Source: an uncultured Clostridia bacterium (GTDB lineage: Bacteria; Bacillota; Clostridia; TANB77; CAG-465). From it: DNA of 30,534 nucleotides. The notes under the pieces were generated by a model. The model ran no database searches, was not told the DNA's origin, and saw only the letters and a list, made by a program, of their open reading frames with translations. The translations under genes were made by a program, and so were the position numbers. The stretch lies in assembly GCA_947628575.1 (NCBI GenBank), contig CANRAK010000004.1, forward strand, positions 1-30,534, given 5' to 3'. Positions 23,499 to 30,343 of the stretch are shown here, piece after piece (within the stretch, counting starts at the first letter, position 1; the number at the start of each line of letters is the position of its first letter).

Positions 23499-24227
23499 AT
23501 GTATATTATGGGAATTAAATTAAAAAATGGTATAGGAAACGAATCTATAGATATTGACTTACATACAGAAAGAAAAAAAGATTTATATGACTATGTTAAT
23601 AAACTTGCTGAAGAATGTGATGATGAATTTACTATGTCTTATGAAAAAGACGATTGGGAGAATATGTGTGGTAAAATTTATGATGTAGATAAGTCTTTTC
23701 AATATGCTTTTCATTGTACTAATAATATAATACGCAAAAGAACGTTAGTTCTTTCACTAAAAAAAGATAATATTTTAGAATTTCACCCAATTTGGCATTC
23801 AAATATATTGCATATTATTGAAAGAAATAAAAAGCACTTATATATGATGTATAAAAAAATGCGTAAAAGTAATGTTCAACCATTAATTGAAGCTAGTATA
23901 GTAGATATAGATAATATTCTTGATTGTGATATAAATAGTATCTATGTTAATGAAATGAAAAATAGGTATGACTCTAATATTGAAAAAAGAATATATACAT
24001 ATAAGTATAATAATAAGTGGAGTGGTCGTAAATTATATTTTCCTGCAAAATTTCCAGAAGATAATAGAACAATTAATTGCTACTCTAAAATGATTACTAA
24101 AAATAAATTACTAATAGTTAGTATACTAAACTTAGAGCAAGATTTTGGTGAAATATTTTTAAATTTTATGCTAGATGATATATTAGACATAATAGAAGAC
24201 TACTATATTTATGCATATACTAAATAA
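23499..24227 (+). CDS. Unknown protein, accessory paralogue family (two modules)
   Basis: 242 residues, ribosome site AAGGAGAAGG about 9 bp before the ATG. I do not recognise the family. Two similar units are visible: residues 69-107 (aromatic strand, then LVLSLKKDNILEF and a helix) and 193-235 (CYSKMI, LLIVSILNLEQDF, helix). Between them is a conserved stretch with MYKKMRKSN and IEASIVDIDNI, which lines up with MLSNMKKHN and ITASISKNTKNI in the next gene, so the two are paralogues. No signal peptide or membrane helix; soluble, charged, rich in Asn, Lys and Asp. It has its own consensus promoter and terminator. Confidence 0.85.
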   Translation: MYIMGIKLKNGIGNESIDIDLHTERKKDLYDYVNKLAEECDDEFTMSYEKDDWENMCGKIYDVDKSFQYAFHCTNNIIRKRTLVLSLKKDNILEFHPIWHSNILHIIERNKKHLYMMYKKMRKSNVQPLIEASIVDIDNILDCDINSIYVNEMKNRYDSNIEKRIYTYKYNNKWSGRKLYFPAKFPEDNRTINCYSKMITKNKLLIVSILNLEQDFGEIFLNFMLDDILDIIEDYYIYAYTK

Positions 24228-24252
24228 AGAGATTAATTCTCTTTATTTTTTT
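24223..24252 (+). terminator. Terminator after the gene at 23499
   Basis: AATAAAGAGA pairs with TCTCTTTATT around TTAAT; a long T-run follows. Confidence 0.85.
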
Positions 24253-24260
24253 TATACATA

Positions 24261-24289
24261 TTGATATTTTTTATGTAAAGTGGTATAAT
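24261..24289 (+). promoter_or_regulatory. Promoter of the gene at 24344
   Basis: TTGATA, 17-bp spacer, TATAAT. Confidence 0.8.
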
Positions 24290-24343
24290 ACTGCTTGAAC
24301 ACAACAATGTGACTTCTTGCTAATGGAAAGGAGAAAAAGATTA

Positions 24344-24964
24344 ATGAATAATTTCACTGTAAATCTGAAGGAGGATGGAAATAGTGCCACGTTATTTAAC
24401 TTATGTGCACTTAAAATGTCACGTAGTAAATTCGAAAAAACTCTTTTTAAAGAGGCAAAAGGATATTATAGCTTAGATTATACTGTATTTGTAAATAAAT
24501 ATTACATGCATAATCATTTAACAACTTTAAGTATTAGTAATGACTGTACTTTAGAGCAAGCTATAATTAATCTATTAAATGATAATAACAGATGTATATG
24601 TAAAATGTTATCTAATATGAAAAAGCATAATACAGACGTATGTATCACTGCAAGTATTTCTAAAAATACAAAGAATATTGAAAAAGAAATAGAAAAAGAT
24701 TTTAAAAAAGATTTTTCTAAAGAAAAGAAATTATTTGTATTTGATCCTATTGATTCATTTGTTGGTATTGACGGTACAATATGGAATTGTAAAAATTGTT
24801 ATTACATATATAACAATGAAACAAAAAGAACACTATATTACTATGCAGAAATTGAACCAGATAAAACATTAGTAGTAAAAATCCAAGATAGTAATTATGT
24901 TTTAGATGAAGATTTTTTAGATTACGTTATAATACCTCTAATACAAAATTATTATCCAAACTAA
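24344..24964 (+). CDS. Unknown protein, accessory paralogue family (two modules)
   Basis: 206 residues from the ATG at 24344, which has AAAGGAGA about 9 bp upstream; the TTG at 24317 lies before that site. Same layout as the preceding gene: unit 1 at ~48-80 (FVNKYYMHN, LTTLSISNDCTLEQAI), the shared MKKHN...ITASISKN stretch at ~92-112, and unit 2 at ~163-203 (LYYYAEIEPDKTLVVKIQDSNYVLDEDFLDYV). A lysine/glutamate-rich helix (111-130) is specific to this copy, and CKNC (149-152) is a lone CxxC. No membrane segments. It contains one TAAAGAGGCA copy (KEA codons). Function unknown. Confidence 0.85.
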   Translation: MNNFTVNLKEDGNSATLFNLCALKMSRSKFEKTLFKEAKGYYSLDYTVFVNKYYMHNHLTTLSISNDCTLEQAIINLLNDNNRCICKMLSNMKKHNTDVCITASISKNTKNIEKEIEKDFKKDFSKEKKLFVFDPIDSFVGIDGTIWNCKNCYYIYNNETKRTLYYYAEIEPDKTLVVKIQDSNYVLDEDFLDYVIIPLIQNYYPN

Positions 24965-24990
24965 AGAGATAAATTTTCTTTAGTTTTTTT
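24961..24990 (+). terminator. Terminator after the gene at 24344
   Basis: CTAAAGAGA pairs with TTTCTTTAG (one G-U pair), then a run of T. It begins in the stop codon. Confidence 0.8.
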
Positions 24991-25051
24991 GTTACTTTTT
25001 TTCTAATTAGCCAAATAATATCACTATTACAAAAAATCTATGTTTTTCTGC

Positions 25052-25107
25052 CATGTAACTTCATTAGGAAAATAAAAAAACGTCTTAAATTGGCAATTTG
25101 AAGCTCG
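25052..25107 (+). repeat. Degenerate ~55-bp repeat, copy A
   Basis: Begins CATGTAACTTCATTA and ends CTTAAATTGGCAATTTG-AAGCTCG. The final 24 bases differ from copy B at one position. Confidence 0.7.
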
Positions 25108-25527
25108 TAGCTTAAAAACGTTGATATTTCGGGCTTTTCGAGCATTTTGACGATAAAAAATGTAAAATTTGACTAAAAATAGTAGAATTTGAAATCAATT
25201 TTTATAAAATAGGGAATAAAATTAAAAAGTTAAAATATAAAATTTATAAAATAAAAAAATGTAAATTTAAAAATTAAAAAAAGAAAATCAAAAACTAAGT
25301 AAAGTAAAATTAAATTCAAAAAAATAAAAATAATAAATAACAATAATAACGAAAAATAAAAAAGTAAAATTTTTAAAATTTTCTATATAAGAGAGAGAGG
25401 TCTATATGGTCAAAAAGAAAATTACACGATTGCGCAAAATAATAATTTTGTGAAAAAAGGGGCAGTATAAAATATGTACCTATATCATATATATCTAATA
25501 CTGTGCTATTACTATAACTCCAGCATT

Positions 25528-25570
25528 TTAGGCTTTTATATTTCGATTTTAAAGCCTTTTTATTTTTTCC
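25528..25570 (+). terminator. Orphan terminator-like hairpin in the AT-rich region
   Basis: AGGCTTT pairs with AAAGCCT around a 13-14 nt loop, followed by TTTTATTTTTT. No gene precedes it; it may end a small RNA starting somewhere after 25380, but no convincing promoter is visible. Confidence 0.4.
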
Positions 25571-25707
25571 TTGACTAACTTTATTATATACTTTTAAACT
25601 CATTCTAATTTGTTATGCTACTAATTCATTTTTTAAACTTTCTCATATAATTTTTTGGACAAATTCTTAAAATTCAATAGTTCCAAGAATTTACTAGATT
25701 TTACTGA

Positions 25708-25764
25708 CATGTAACTACATTACCTAAATAATAAAAATGCCTTAAATTGGCAATTTGGAGCTCG
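25708..25764 (+). repeat. Degenerate ~55-bp repeat, copy B
   Basis: CATGTAACTACATTA...CTTAAATTGGCAATTTG-GAGCTCG; nearly the same as copy A over its last 24 bases and its first 15. Confidence 0.7.
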
Positions 25765-25865
25765 TTTTTTAGCGACTTTTTTAAATAGTTTGAGTTAGTT
25801 ATAAAATTCATAATATTGTTAGTTGAATTCGTATATTGACAAAAATTTGCTTCAAATTTATCTAA

Positions 25866-25920
25866 TGATTAATTTCATTACTCAAATATAAAAATGTCTT
25901 AAAATGGATTTTAAAGCTTT
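25866..25920 (+). repeat. Degenerate ~55-bp repeat, copy C
   Basis: More diverged: TTAATTTCATTACTCAAATA, then AAAAATGTCTTAAAATGG and AAAGCT in the same order as copies A and B. Confidence 0.5.
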
Positions 25921-26348
25921 TAAAAACTAAAATTATTTTTAATGTTATAACTACAAATTTATTTTGAAAATTTTTAAAATTTGCATCTAAAATTATATAA
26001 ATTTAAGTTTTGCACAAATGTTCGTTTTTTATTTTATAATTTAATAATTATAATTAGTTGAATTTAAATTTAAAATTTTACTCAAAAATTATTTTTAAAA
26101 TTATATTTGTTTTTATATTTTTATACTTTTATAGTTTTAGAAATTTTATTTTAAATATTATTATTTATTTTTTTAGTTATATTAAAAAAGCTGTACCTCT
26201 CTCCTACCTTAGCATTTTTTTACAAATTTTTTGCCTCTTTATGTTATTTTTTAATATAATTATTATTTATGTAAAATAATTGCTTGCATTTTGCCTCTTT
26301 GTCTATACTTTTTTGCTATGTATCTAGTAAAATGTAAATTTGTTTTTA

Positions 26349-26377
26349 TTGACTAAAATTTCTACTTATGATATAGT
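26349..26377 (+). promoter_or_regulatory. Promoter of the xer gene
   Basis: TTGACT, 17-bp spacer, TATAGT; 49 bp before the start. Confidence 0.7.
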
Positions 26378-26426
26378 TTACTATAGTTAAATATTAGTTT
26401 AAAAATAACTTTTAGGAGGCTTTTAT

Positions 26427-27389
26427 ATGTATGAGGATATACCTAATTTTATAAAAGAATTTTTAATATATATGCAAAATATAAAAAACAGATCTAAAAG
26501 TACAATTCGTGAATATAATTATGATTTACGTGATGCATTTAGATTTTTAAAATTGTATAAAATAGATAAAGTAAAATTTAATAATATTAATAATGAATTA
26601 CTTGAAGAAACAGATATTACATCATTAGATATAGACTTTGTTAAAAAAATAGAGCTTTCAGACCTATATGAATACTTAAACTATCTTTCTAATGTAAGGT
26701 CAGATAAACCTACAACACGTGCAAGAAAAATAGCTGCTTTAAAATCTTTTTTTAACTTTATGACATTTAAACAAAAAATACTAGATAAAAATCCTGCTGT
26801 AGAACTAGAAACACCTAAATTATCTAAAAGATTACCTAAATATTTATCTTTAGATGAAAGTGTAGCATTACTTAACTCTATTGAAGGAAAATTTGAAAAA
26901 AGAGATACTTGTATTATAACTCTATTCTTAAACTGTGGCCTTCGTCTTTCTGAGCTTGTAGCTATTAACTTTAAAGACATTAAAGAAGACTCTTTAAGAG
27001 TAGTTGGTAAAGGAGATAAAGAAAGGTCTGTATATCTTAATAACGCATGTCAAAAAGCTTTAAAAGAACATATAGCCACACGTCCAAAGGATGTAAAAGA
27101 TAAAGATGCATTATTTGTTTCAGAGCGTGGTACAAGAATTGGTAAAAGAACTGTAGAAATGATGGTTAAAAAATATATTACACTAGCAGGTCTTGATCCT
27201 AAAAAATATTCACCACATAAATTAAGACATACTGCAGCAACTTTAATGCATAAATATGGTGGCGTAGATATTCGTTCACTACAGCAAATATTAGGACACG
27301 AGAGTGTATCTACTACTGAGATATATACTCATGTAGATAGTGAACAAGTTAAAGAGGCACTAGAAAAAAACCCATTAAACAATATGTAA
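26427..27389 (+). CDS. Xer-type tyrosine recombinase
   Basis: 320 residues behind TTTTAGGAGG. N-terminal SAM-like core-binding domain (~5-115, with RSKSTIREYNYDLRDAF and TTRARKIAALKSFFNF) and a C-terminal catalytic domain with the full set: R173 (NCGLRLSEL), K195 (VGKGDKER), H264 and R267 (HKLRHTAAT), H291 (ILGHESVS) and the nucleophile Y300 (TTEIYTH). Length and motif spelling fit the chromosomal XerC/XerD group of Clostridia rather than phage integrases, so chromosome-dimer resolution at a dif site is the likely role. I find no dif-like 28-mer nearby. Promoter, gene and bidirectional terminator make it monocistronic. A TAAAGAGGCA copy lies in its last codons and an inverted partner just after the stop. 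Confidence 0.93.
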   Translation: MYEDIPNFIKEFLIYMQNIKNRSKSTIREYNYDLRDAFRFLKLYKIDKVKFNNINNELLEETDITSLDIDFVKKIELSDLYEYLNYLSNVRSDKPTTRARKIAALKSFFNFMTFKQKILDKNPAVELETPKLSKRLPKYLSLDESVALLNSIEGKFEKRDTCIITLFLNCGLRLSELVAINFKDIKEDSLRVVGKGDKERSVYLNNACQKALKEHIATRPKDVKDKDALFVSERGTRIGKRTVEMMVKKYITLAGLDPKKYSPHKLRHTAATLMHKYGGVDIRSLQQILGHESVSTTEIYTHVDSEQVKEALEKNPLNNM

Positions 27390-27430
27390 TCGCCTCTTTA
27401 ATATAATATAATATAATTATATATATAAGA

Positions 27431-27463
27431 AAAACAACAGGAGAATTATTCTCTTGTTGTTTT
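27431..27463. terminator. Bidirectional terminator between xer and the gene at 27462
   Basis: A 15-bp stem (AAAACAACAGGAGAA with its complement at 27449-27463, one G-U pair), 3-nt loop, with T-runs on either strand. Confidence 0.88.
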
Positions 27464-28091
27464 ATTGCGTATATAAAAACTTACGTATCTTCTTTAGTAT
27501 GAAGCAACTGTTCTTACTTTTAGTTTCATCTTTTTTCATTTCAAGCATTTGTCCTAAAGATTCTGAATAGCATTCTACTTGTCTTCTTAAACAATTTGTA
27601 ACATTTGTATAAGCAGGCTCTCTTGCACTCATTTTATCTTTAGATACTTCTTCCAATTTTTCTACAGTGCTATCGTCTAGTACTTTTATGCAATTTAAGA
27701 TATGTCTGTTTTTAGGACTAATTGAGCTTCCTCGTCTATATCCTCTAGTTACTAATATATCAAGTAAATCGTTATCGCAATCTGCTTTATCTGCTAACTC
27801 TTCAATTTCATCCTTGTTCAATTTTAAAAGATAATCATAATGTGGTATATATGGACAATTTTTAATAAAATTAACATTTTGTAATTTACTTATTCTGTAA
27901 TATCCATCTTCATTACATTCACCTTTTAAAACTGCTTCTTCCTCAAGAATTCCTTCACACCTAAGAGCACTAGTTTCTGTATCTGCACCTCTTAAATCTT
28001 GCAATGTTTTAGCAGTACTTACTAAAGTTTCGATATCATGTTGTTGTACATACGCAATTAGCCTTCCCTTTTCAATTCGTATTTTTTTCAT
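27462..28091 (-). CDS. Unknown soluble protein
   Basis: 209 residues with the strong ribosome site AGGAGGT before the ATG. No family recognised. The N-terminal ~70 residues are mixed; a middle helical part has DEIEELADKADCDNDLLDIL followed by GYRRGSSISPKNRHIL; the C-terminus is basic (KKIRKFLYTQ). The short word VTRGYRRGSSISPKN looks like a turn-rich nucleic-acid contact, but this is only an impression. Seven cysteines are scattered without a CxxC pair. No membrane helix. It does not share the strand-helix module of its neighbours. Own promoter, with a terminator shared with xer. Confidence 0.8.
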   Translation of the reverse strand: MKKIRIEKGRLIAYVQQHDIETLVSTAKTLQDLRGADTETSALRCEGILEEEAVLKGECNEDGYYRISKLQNVNFIKNCPYIPHYDYLLKLNKDEIEELADKADCDNDLLDILVTRGYRRGSSISPKNRHILNCIKVLDDSTVEKLEEVSKDKMSAREPAYTNVTNCLRRQVECYSESLGQMLEMKKDETKSKNSCFILKKIRKFLYTQ

Positions 28092-28151
28092 ATTAATTAC
28101 CTCCTAATATATTAATATTTTGATAATTTCTTAGTTGCTAATGTATATATT

Positions 28152-28180
28152 ATTATACCATAGTCTACATAATTTTTCAA
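28152..28180 (-). promoter_or_regulatory. Promoter of the gene at 27462
   Basis: On the - strand TTGAAA, 17-bp spacer, TATAAT. Its spacer (AATTATGTAG...) closely resembles that of the yebC promoter. Confidence 0.75.
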
Positions 28181-28207
28181 GGATAACTCATAAAACGAAA
28201 AAATATA

Positions 28208-28240
28208 CCAAAAAAAAGAAAAAGCTAATACACTTTTTCT
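28208..28240 (-). terminator. Terminator after the gene at 28243
   Basis: On the - strand AGAAAAAG pairs with CTTTTTCT around an 8-nt loop, followed by a T-run. Confidence 0.75.
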
Positions 28241-28242
28241 AT

Positions 28243-28716
28243 TTATAAATGAGCTGGCCTAGGATACATCTTAACTCTAAGAAAATATTTCAATTCTCTT
28301 CTTGTAATGATTTTATCTGGGTCTGCTACTTCAATTATTAATCTATGATAATAGTCATCTATATCATAAATATAATATGTTTTTCCATTCTTTGATGTTG
28401 GTTTTAAACAAATATAAATATTGTCATTTGCAAATTTAATTTTTCTCTTACTCATAAAATTTTTCTTTTCTACTGATGTAAAAATATCATCCTTTTTAAT
28501 TTCTTCAACATTTACATTAACGTAAGCTCTATGTATACCTTTTCTTTTTACATATGCTCTAGAATAATCATCTCTTGATTCATCAATGTAGTTTTCAAAT
28601 GTTCTAGGTATTCCATAAAATAGATAAACTGGCAATACATTATATAGTTTTTCTAAATCATAAACTTTCTCCGTTTCTATAGACTCACAATCAAATTTAG
28701 GTTCTTTTTTTGGCAT
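28243..28716 (-). CDS. Unknown protein, accessory paralogue family (one module)
   Basis: 157 residues with AAAGGAAGG before the ATG. The C-terminal unit (~113-150: TYYIYDIDDYYHRLIIEV, then DPDKIITRRELKYFL) has the same pattern of aromatic strand, second strand, short turn and helix as in the genes at 23499, 24344, 28902 and 29314. The N-terminal part (20-95) has aromatic and basic stretches (LPVYLFYGIP, RAYVKRKGIHRAYVNV) with no motif I recognise. No signal peptide. It is transcribed alone from a consensus promoter with a ~95-nt leader. Function unknown. Confidence 0.8.
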   Translation of the reverse strand: MPKKEPKFDCESIETEKVYDLEKLYNVLPVYLFYGIPRTFENYIDESRDDYSRAYVKRKGIHRAYVNVNVEEIKKDDIFTSVEKKNFMSKRKIKFANDNIYICLKPTSKNGKTYYIYDIDDYYHRLIIEVADPDKIITRRELKYFLRVKMYPRPAHL

Positions 28717-28814
28717 ATAAAATTACCTTCCTTTCTTTTAATAAATAATTATTTACCAATATAGCAAGTCATTATAATTTAATGATTATAATATAGTTAT
28801 TATCAAGTAACAAT

Positions 28815-28843
28815 ATTATATACTAGAAATACTATTATGTCAA
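28815..28843 (-). promoter_or_regulatory. Consensus sigma-A promoter for the gene at 28243
   Basis: On the - strand TTGACA, 17-bp spacer, TATAAT. Confidence 0.88.
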
Positions 28844-28863
28844 ATAAGTTAAATATTATTATG

Positions 28864-28894
28864 GAAAAAGAAGAAGCCTCTTATTAGAGACTTC
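28864..28894 (-). terminator. Terminator after the gene at 28902
   Basis: On the - strand GAAGTCTCT pairs with AGAGGCTTC (one G-U pair) around AATA, followed by TTCTTTTT. Confidence 0.8.
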
Positions 28895-28901
28895 TAGTTA
28901 T

Positions 28902-29306
28902 TTATAGTTCCATACATTGTATTTGGTTAATAGCCATAGAAATAAAATCAAGCTGTAATGATAACTCTACTAAAAAGTTAGATAGAGTAAATTCATCTAT
29001 ATCATTATTTTTATCTACAACTTTTAACATACAGTTAAAATTATCATAAATTTCTGTATAGTAAAAATAAACTGTAATCATTTTCTTTTTATAACAATTT
29101 CCTAATTTATAAGTATAATTAATAAAAACTCTTTCATCATGTCCTAATGCAGGTTGTATGCTTACTTCTTTAGATTCATGTTTACTATATACTTCTAAAC
29201 CATACTTTTCATAATAATTCTTTACTTCTTTATCTATATACTCTTCAAAATCTTCTATAGAATAATTACCAAGTAAAGTAGTCTTTTTAGATTCATTAAT
29301 ATTCAT
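28902..29306 (-). CDS. Unknown protein, accessory paralogue family (one module)
   Basis: 134 residues. Its GGGAGGGAG ribosome site is made from the last codons (VGRE-stop) of the gene upstream, 7 bp away, so the two form an operon. The unit at ~79-120 (VYFYYTEIYDNFNCMLKVVDKNNDIDEFTLSNFL) matches the module found in the neighbouring unknown genes and is close to unit 1 of the upstream gene. The N-terminal half is a helical segment (SIEDFEEYIDKEVKNYYEKYG) followed by strands. Soluble, no metal motif. Function unknown. Confidence 0.82.
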   Translation of the reverse strand: MNINESKKTTLLGNYSIEDFEEYIDKEVKNYYEKYGLEVYSKHESKEVSIQPALGHDERVFINYTYKLGNCYKKKMITVYFYYTEIYDNFNCMLKVVDKNNDIDEFTLSNFLVELSLQLDFISMAINQIQCMEL

Positions 29307-29313
29307 ATATATA

Positions 29314-30117
29314 TTACTCCCTCCCTACCATTCTAGCAGATAGAATATGTAATAATTCATATATAGCTTCATCACTTAATAAACCTTCGCTGTTAATTAC
29401 TTTAAATACTATAACATAGCTGTTATTTATATTTGTTTTAAAATAATAACCAAGAACATTAGGATTTAAAATAGTAGAACAAGAAGTAAGAACATAACTG
29501 TTCCAGTTATAGTTTTTACTATTTCCTTCATTTTTTACCATTGTTAAACTGTCCATATCACAATGCAATGTTTTGTATATTTGTACAGATCTAGTAATTT
29601 GCTTTTCATATTCACTTAAAGTTGTATATATATTATTTGCTTCTATTTCTATTTCTGATTCACTACTATAATTAAATATATTATTAAATACTGGTATATT
29701 TTTAGCTATATATTTGATTATATCAAAAATTTGACTTTCAGATAGTATATTAGTAACATCTATAATATCTATTGAAAAAGTTGTATCTTTTTCTAATTCT
29801 TCACAATATACATATCTATTTACATCTTTTTCACCATCATTGTCTAAATAATAACAAAAATTCTTAGAATCAGTATCAGTAACATTTGATTGACTACATA
29901 CATAACAATCTCGCTTTGTACTGTTCTTTTTTATAACAGAAACTAAATAATCTTTAACTAAGTCTGAATATCTTTTTAAGCTTAAATTCTCTTTAGCAAT
30001 TGTAATTTTAAATTTTGAGTCATACATCATGAAATTAAATTTTAATTTTAATTCCTTTCTCATTACAGATTCCTCCTTTTTTACATCTTTCGACTTCTTT
30101 AATAATAATTTACTCAA
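29314..30117 (-). CDS. Unknown protein, accessory paralogue family (two modules), two possible starts
   Basis: 267 residues from a TTG with GGAGGG about 6 bp upstream, or 249 residues from the ATG at 30063, which has its own AAAGGAGGA site. Both ribosome sites are strong, so two forms may be made. The second start looks more like the family's N-termini (MRKELKLKFNF). Unit 1 at ~101-145 (RYVYCEELEKDTTFSIDIIDV, then SESQIFDIIKYI) and unit 2 at ~223-260 (GYYFKTNINNSYVIVFKVINS, then SDEAIYELLHIL) follow the shared module. CYVC (71-74) is a lone CxxC. First gene of a two-gene operon with 28902, driven by a perfect promoter. Function unknown. Confidence 0.85.
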   Translation of the reverse strand: MSKLLLKKSKDVKKEESVMRKELKLKFNFMMYDSKFKITIAKENLSLKRYSDLVKDYLVSVIKKNSTKRDCYVCSQSNVTDTDSKNFCYYLDNDGEKDVNRYVYCEELEKDTTFSIDIIDVTNILSESQIFDIIKYIAKNIPVFNNIFNYSSESEIEIEANNIYTTLSEYEKQITRSVQIYKTLHCDMDSLTMVKNEGNSKNYNWNSYVLTSCSTILNPNVLGYYFKTNINNSYVIVFKVINSEGLLSDEAIYELLHILSARMVGRE

Positions 30118-30173
30118 TTATTTCCCTCCTTTTCCTAAATTATCAGATTGTAACCAAAACATTATGCGCAAAT

Positions 30174-30202
30174 ATTATATCACTTTATATTTTTTATGTC
30201 AA
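30174..30202 (-). promoter_or_regulatory. Consensus sigma-A promoter of the 29314-28902 operon
   Basis: On the - strand TTGACA (30197-30202), 17-bp spacer, TATAAT (30174-30179). Confidence 0.9.
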
Positions 30203-30237
30203 ATAGCATTTGCATTTTCTTATTTATTAGATGCAAA

Positions 30238-30281
30238 AATAAAGAGGCACTTGCAGTTTAAAACTACTTTGCCTCTTTATT
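30238..30281 (-). terminator. Terminator of the dockerin gene made of an inverted AAAGAGGCA pair
   Basis: AATAAAGAGGCA pairs with TGCCTCTTTATT (12 bp) around a 20-nt loop that itself holds AGTTT/AAACT. It lies 62 bp downstream of the dockerin gene's stop. Confidence 0.75.
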
Positions 30282-30343
30282 TAATTGTCATTATTTTAAT
30301 GATTTACTAGTTAATTATTATTATAATATTTCTATTTTTATAT

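Larger units (their letters stand above)
24991..26348. other. Gene-free, extremely AT-rich region
   Basis: I see no credible gene between the terminator at 24990 and the xer promoter. The left half (~25150-25380) is A-rich on the + strand; the right half (~26040-26280) is T-rich. Three degenerate repeats, one orphan terminator hairpin and two TGCCTCTTT motif copies (26232, 26292) are inside. Open frames here are short, lack ribosome sites, and encode only homopolymer-like F/I/Y/K stretches. Confidence 0.7.

Noticed and set aside
25373..25603. 76-codon frame on the - strand in the AT-rich region
   Set aside because: No ribosome site, lies over the orphan terminator hairpin, and the composition fits AT-rich background. 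No family resemblance.
26058..26279. 73-codon + strand frame rich in F, I and Y
   Set aside because: It is what T-rich DNA encodes by chance; TTG start without a ribosome site.
24991..26426. CRISPR array
   Set aside because: The three repeats are ~55 bp, diverged, and spaced by about 655 and 160 bp; no regular spacer length and no cas genes.
26341..27430. dif site next to the Xer gene
   Set aside because: I compared the flanks with the Bacillus-type dif consensus and saw no 28-mer with both Xer half-sites.
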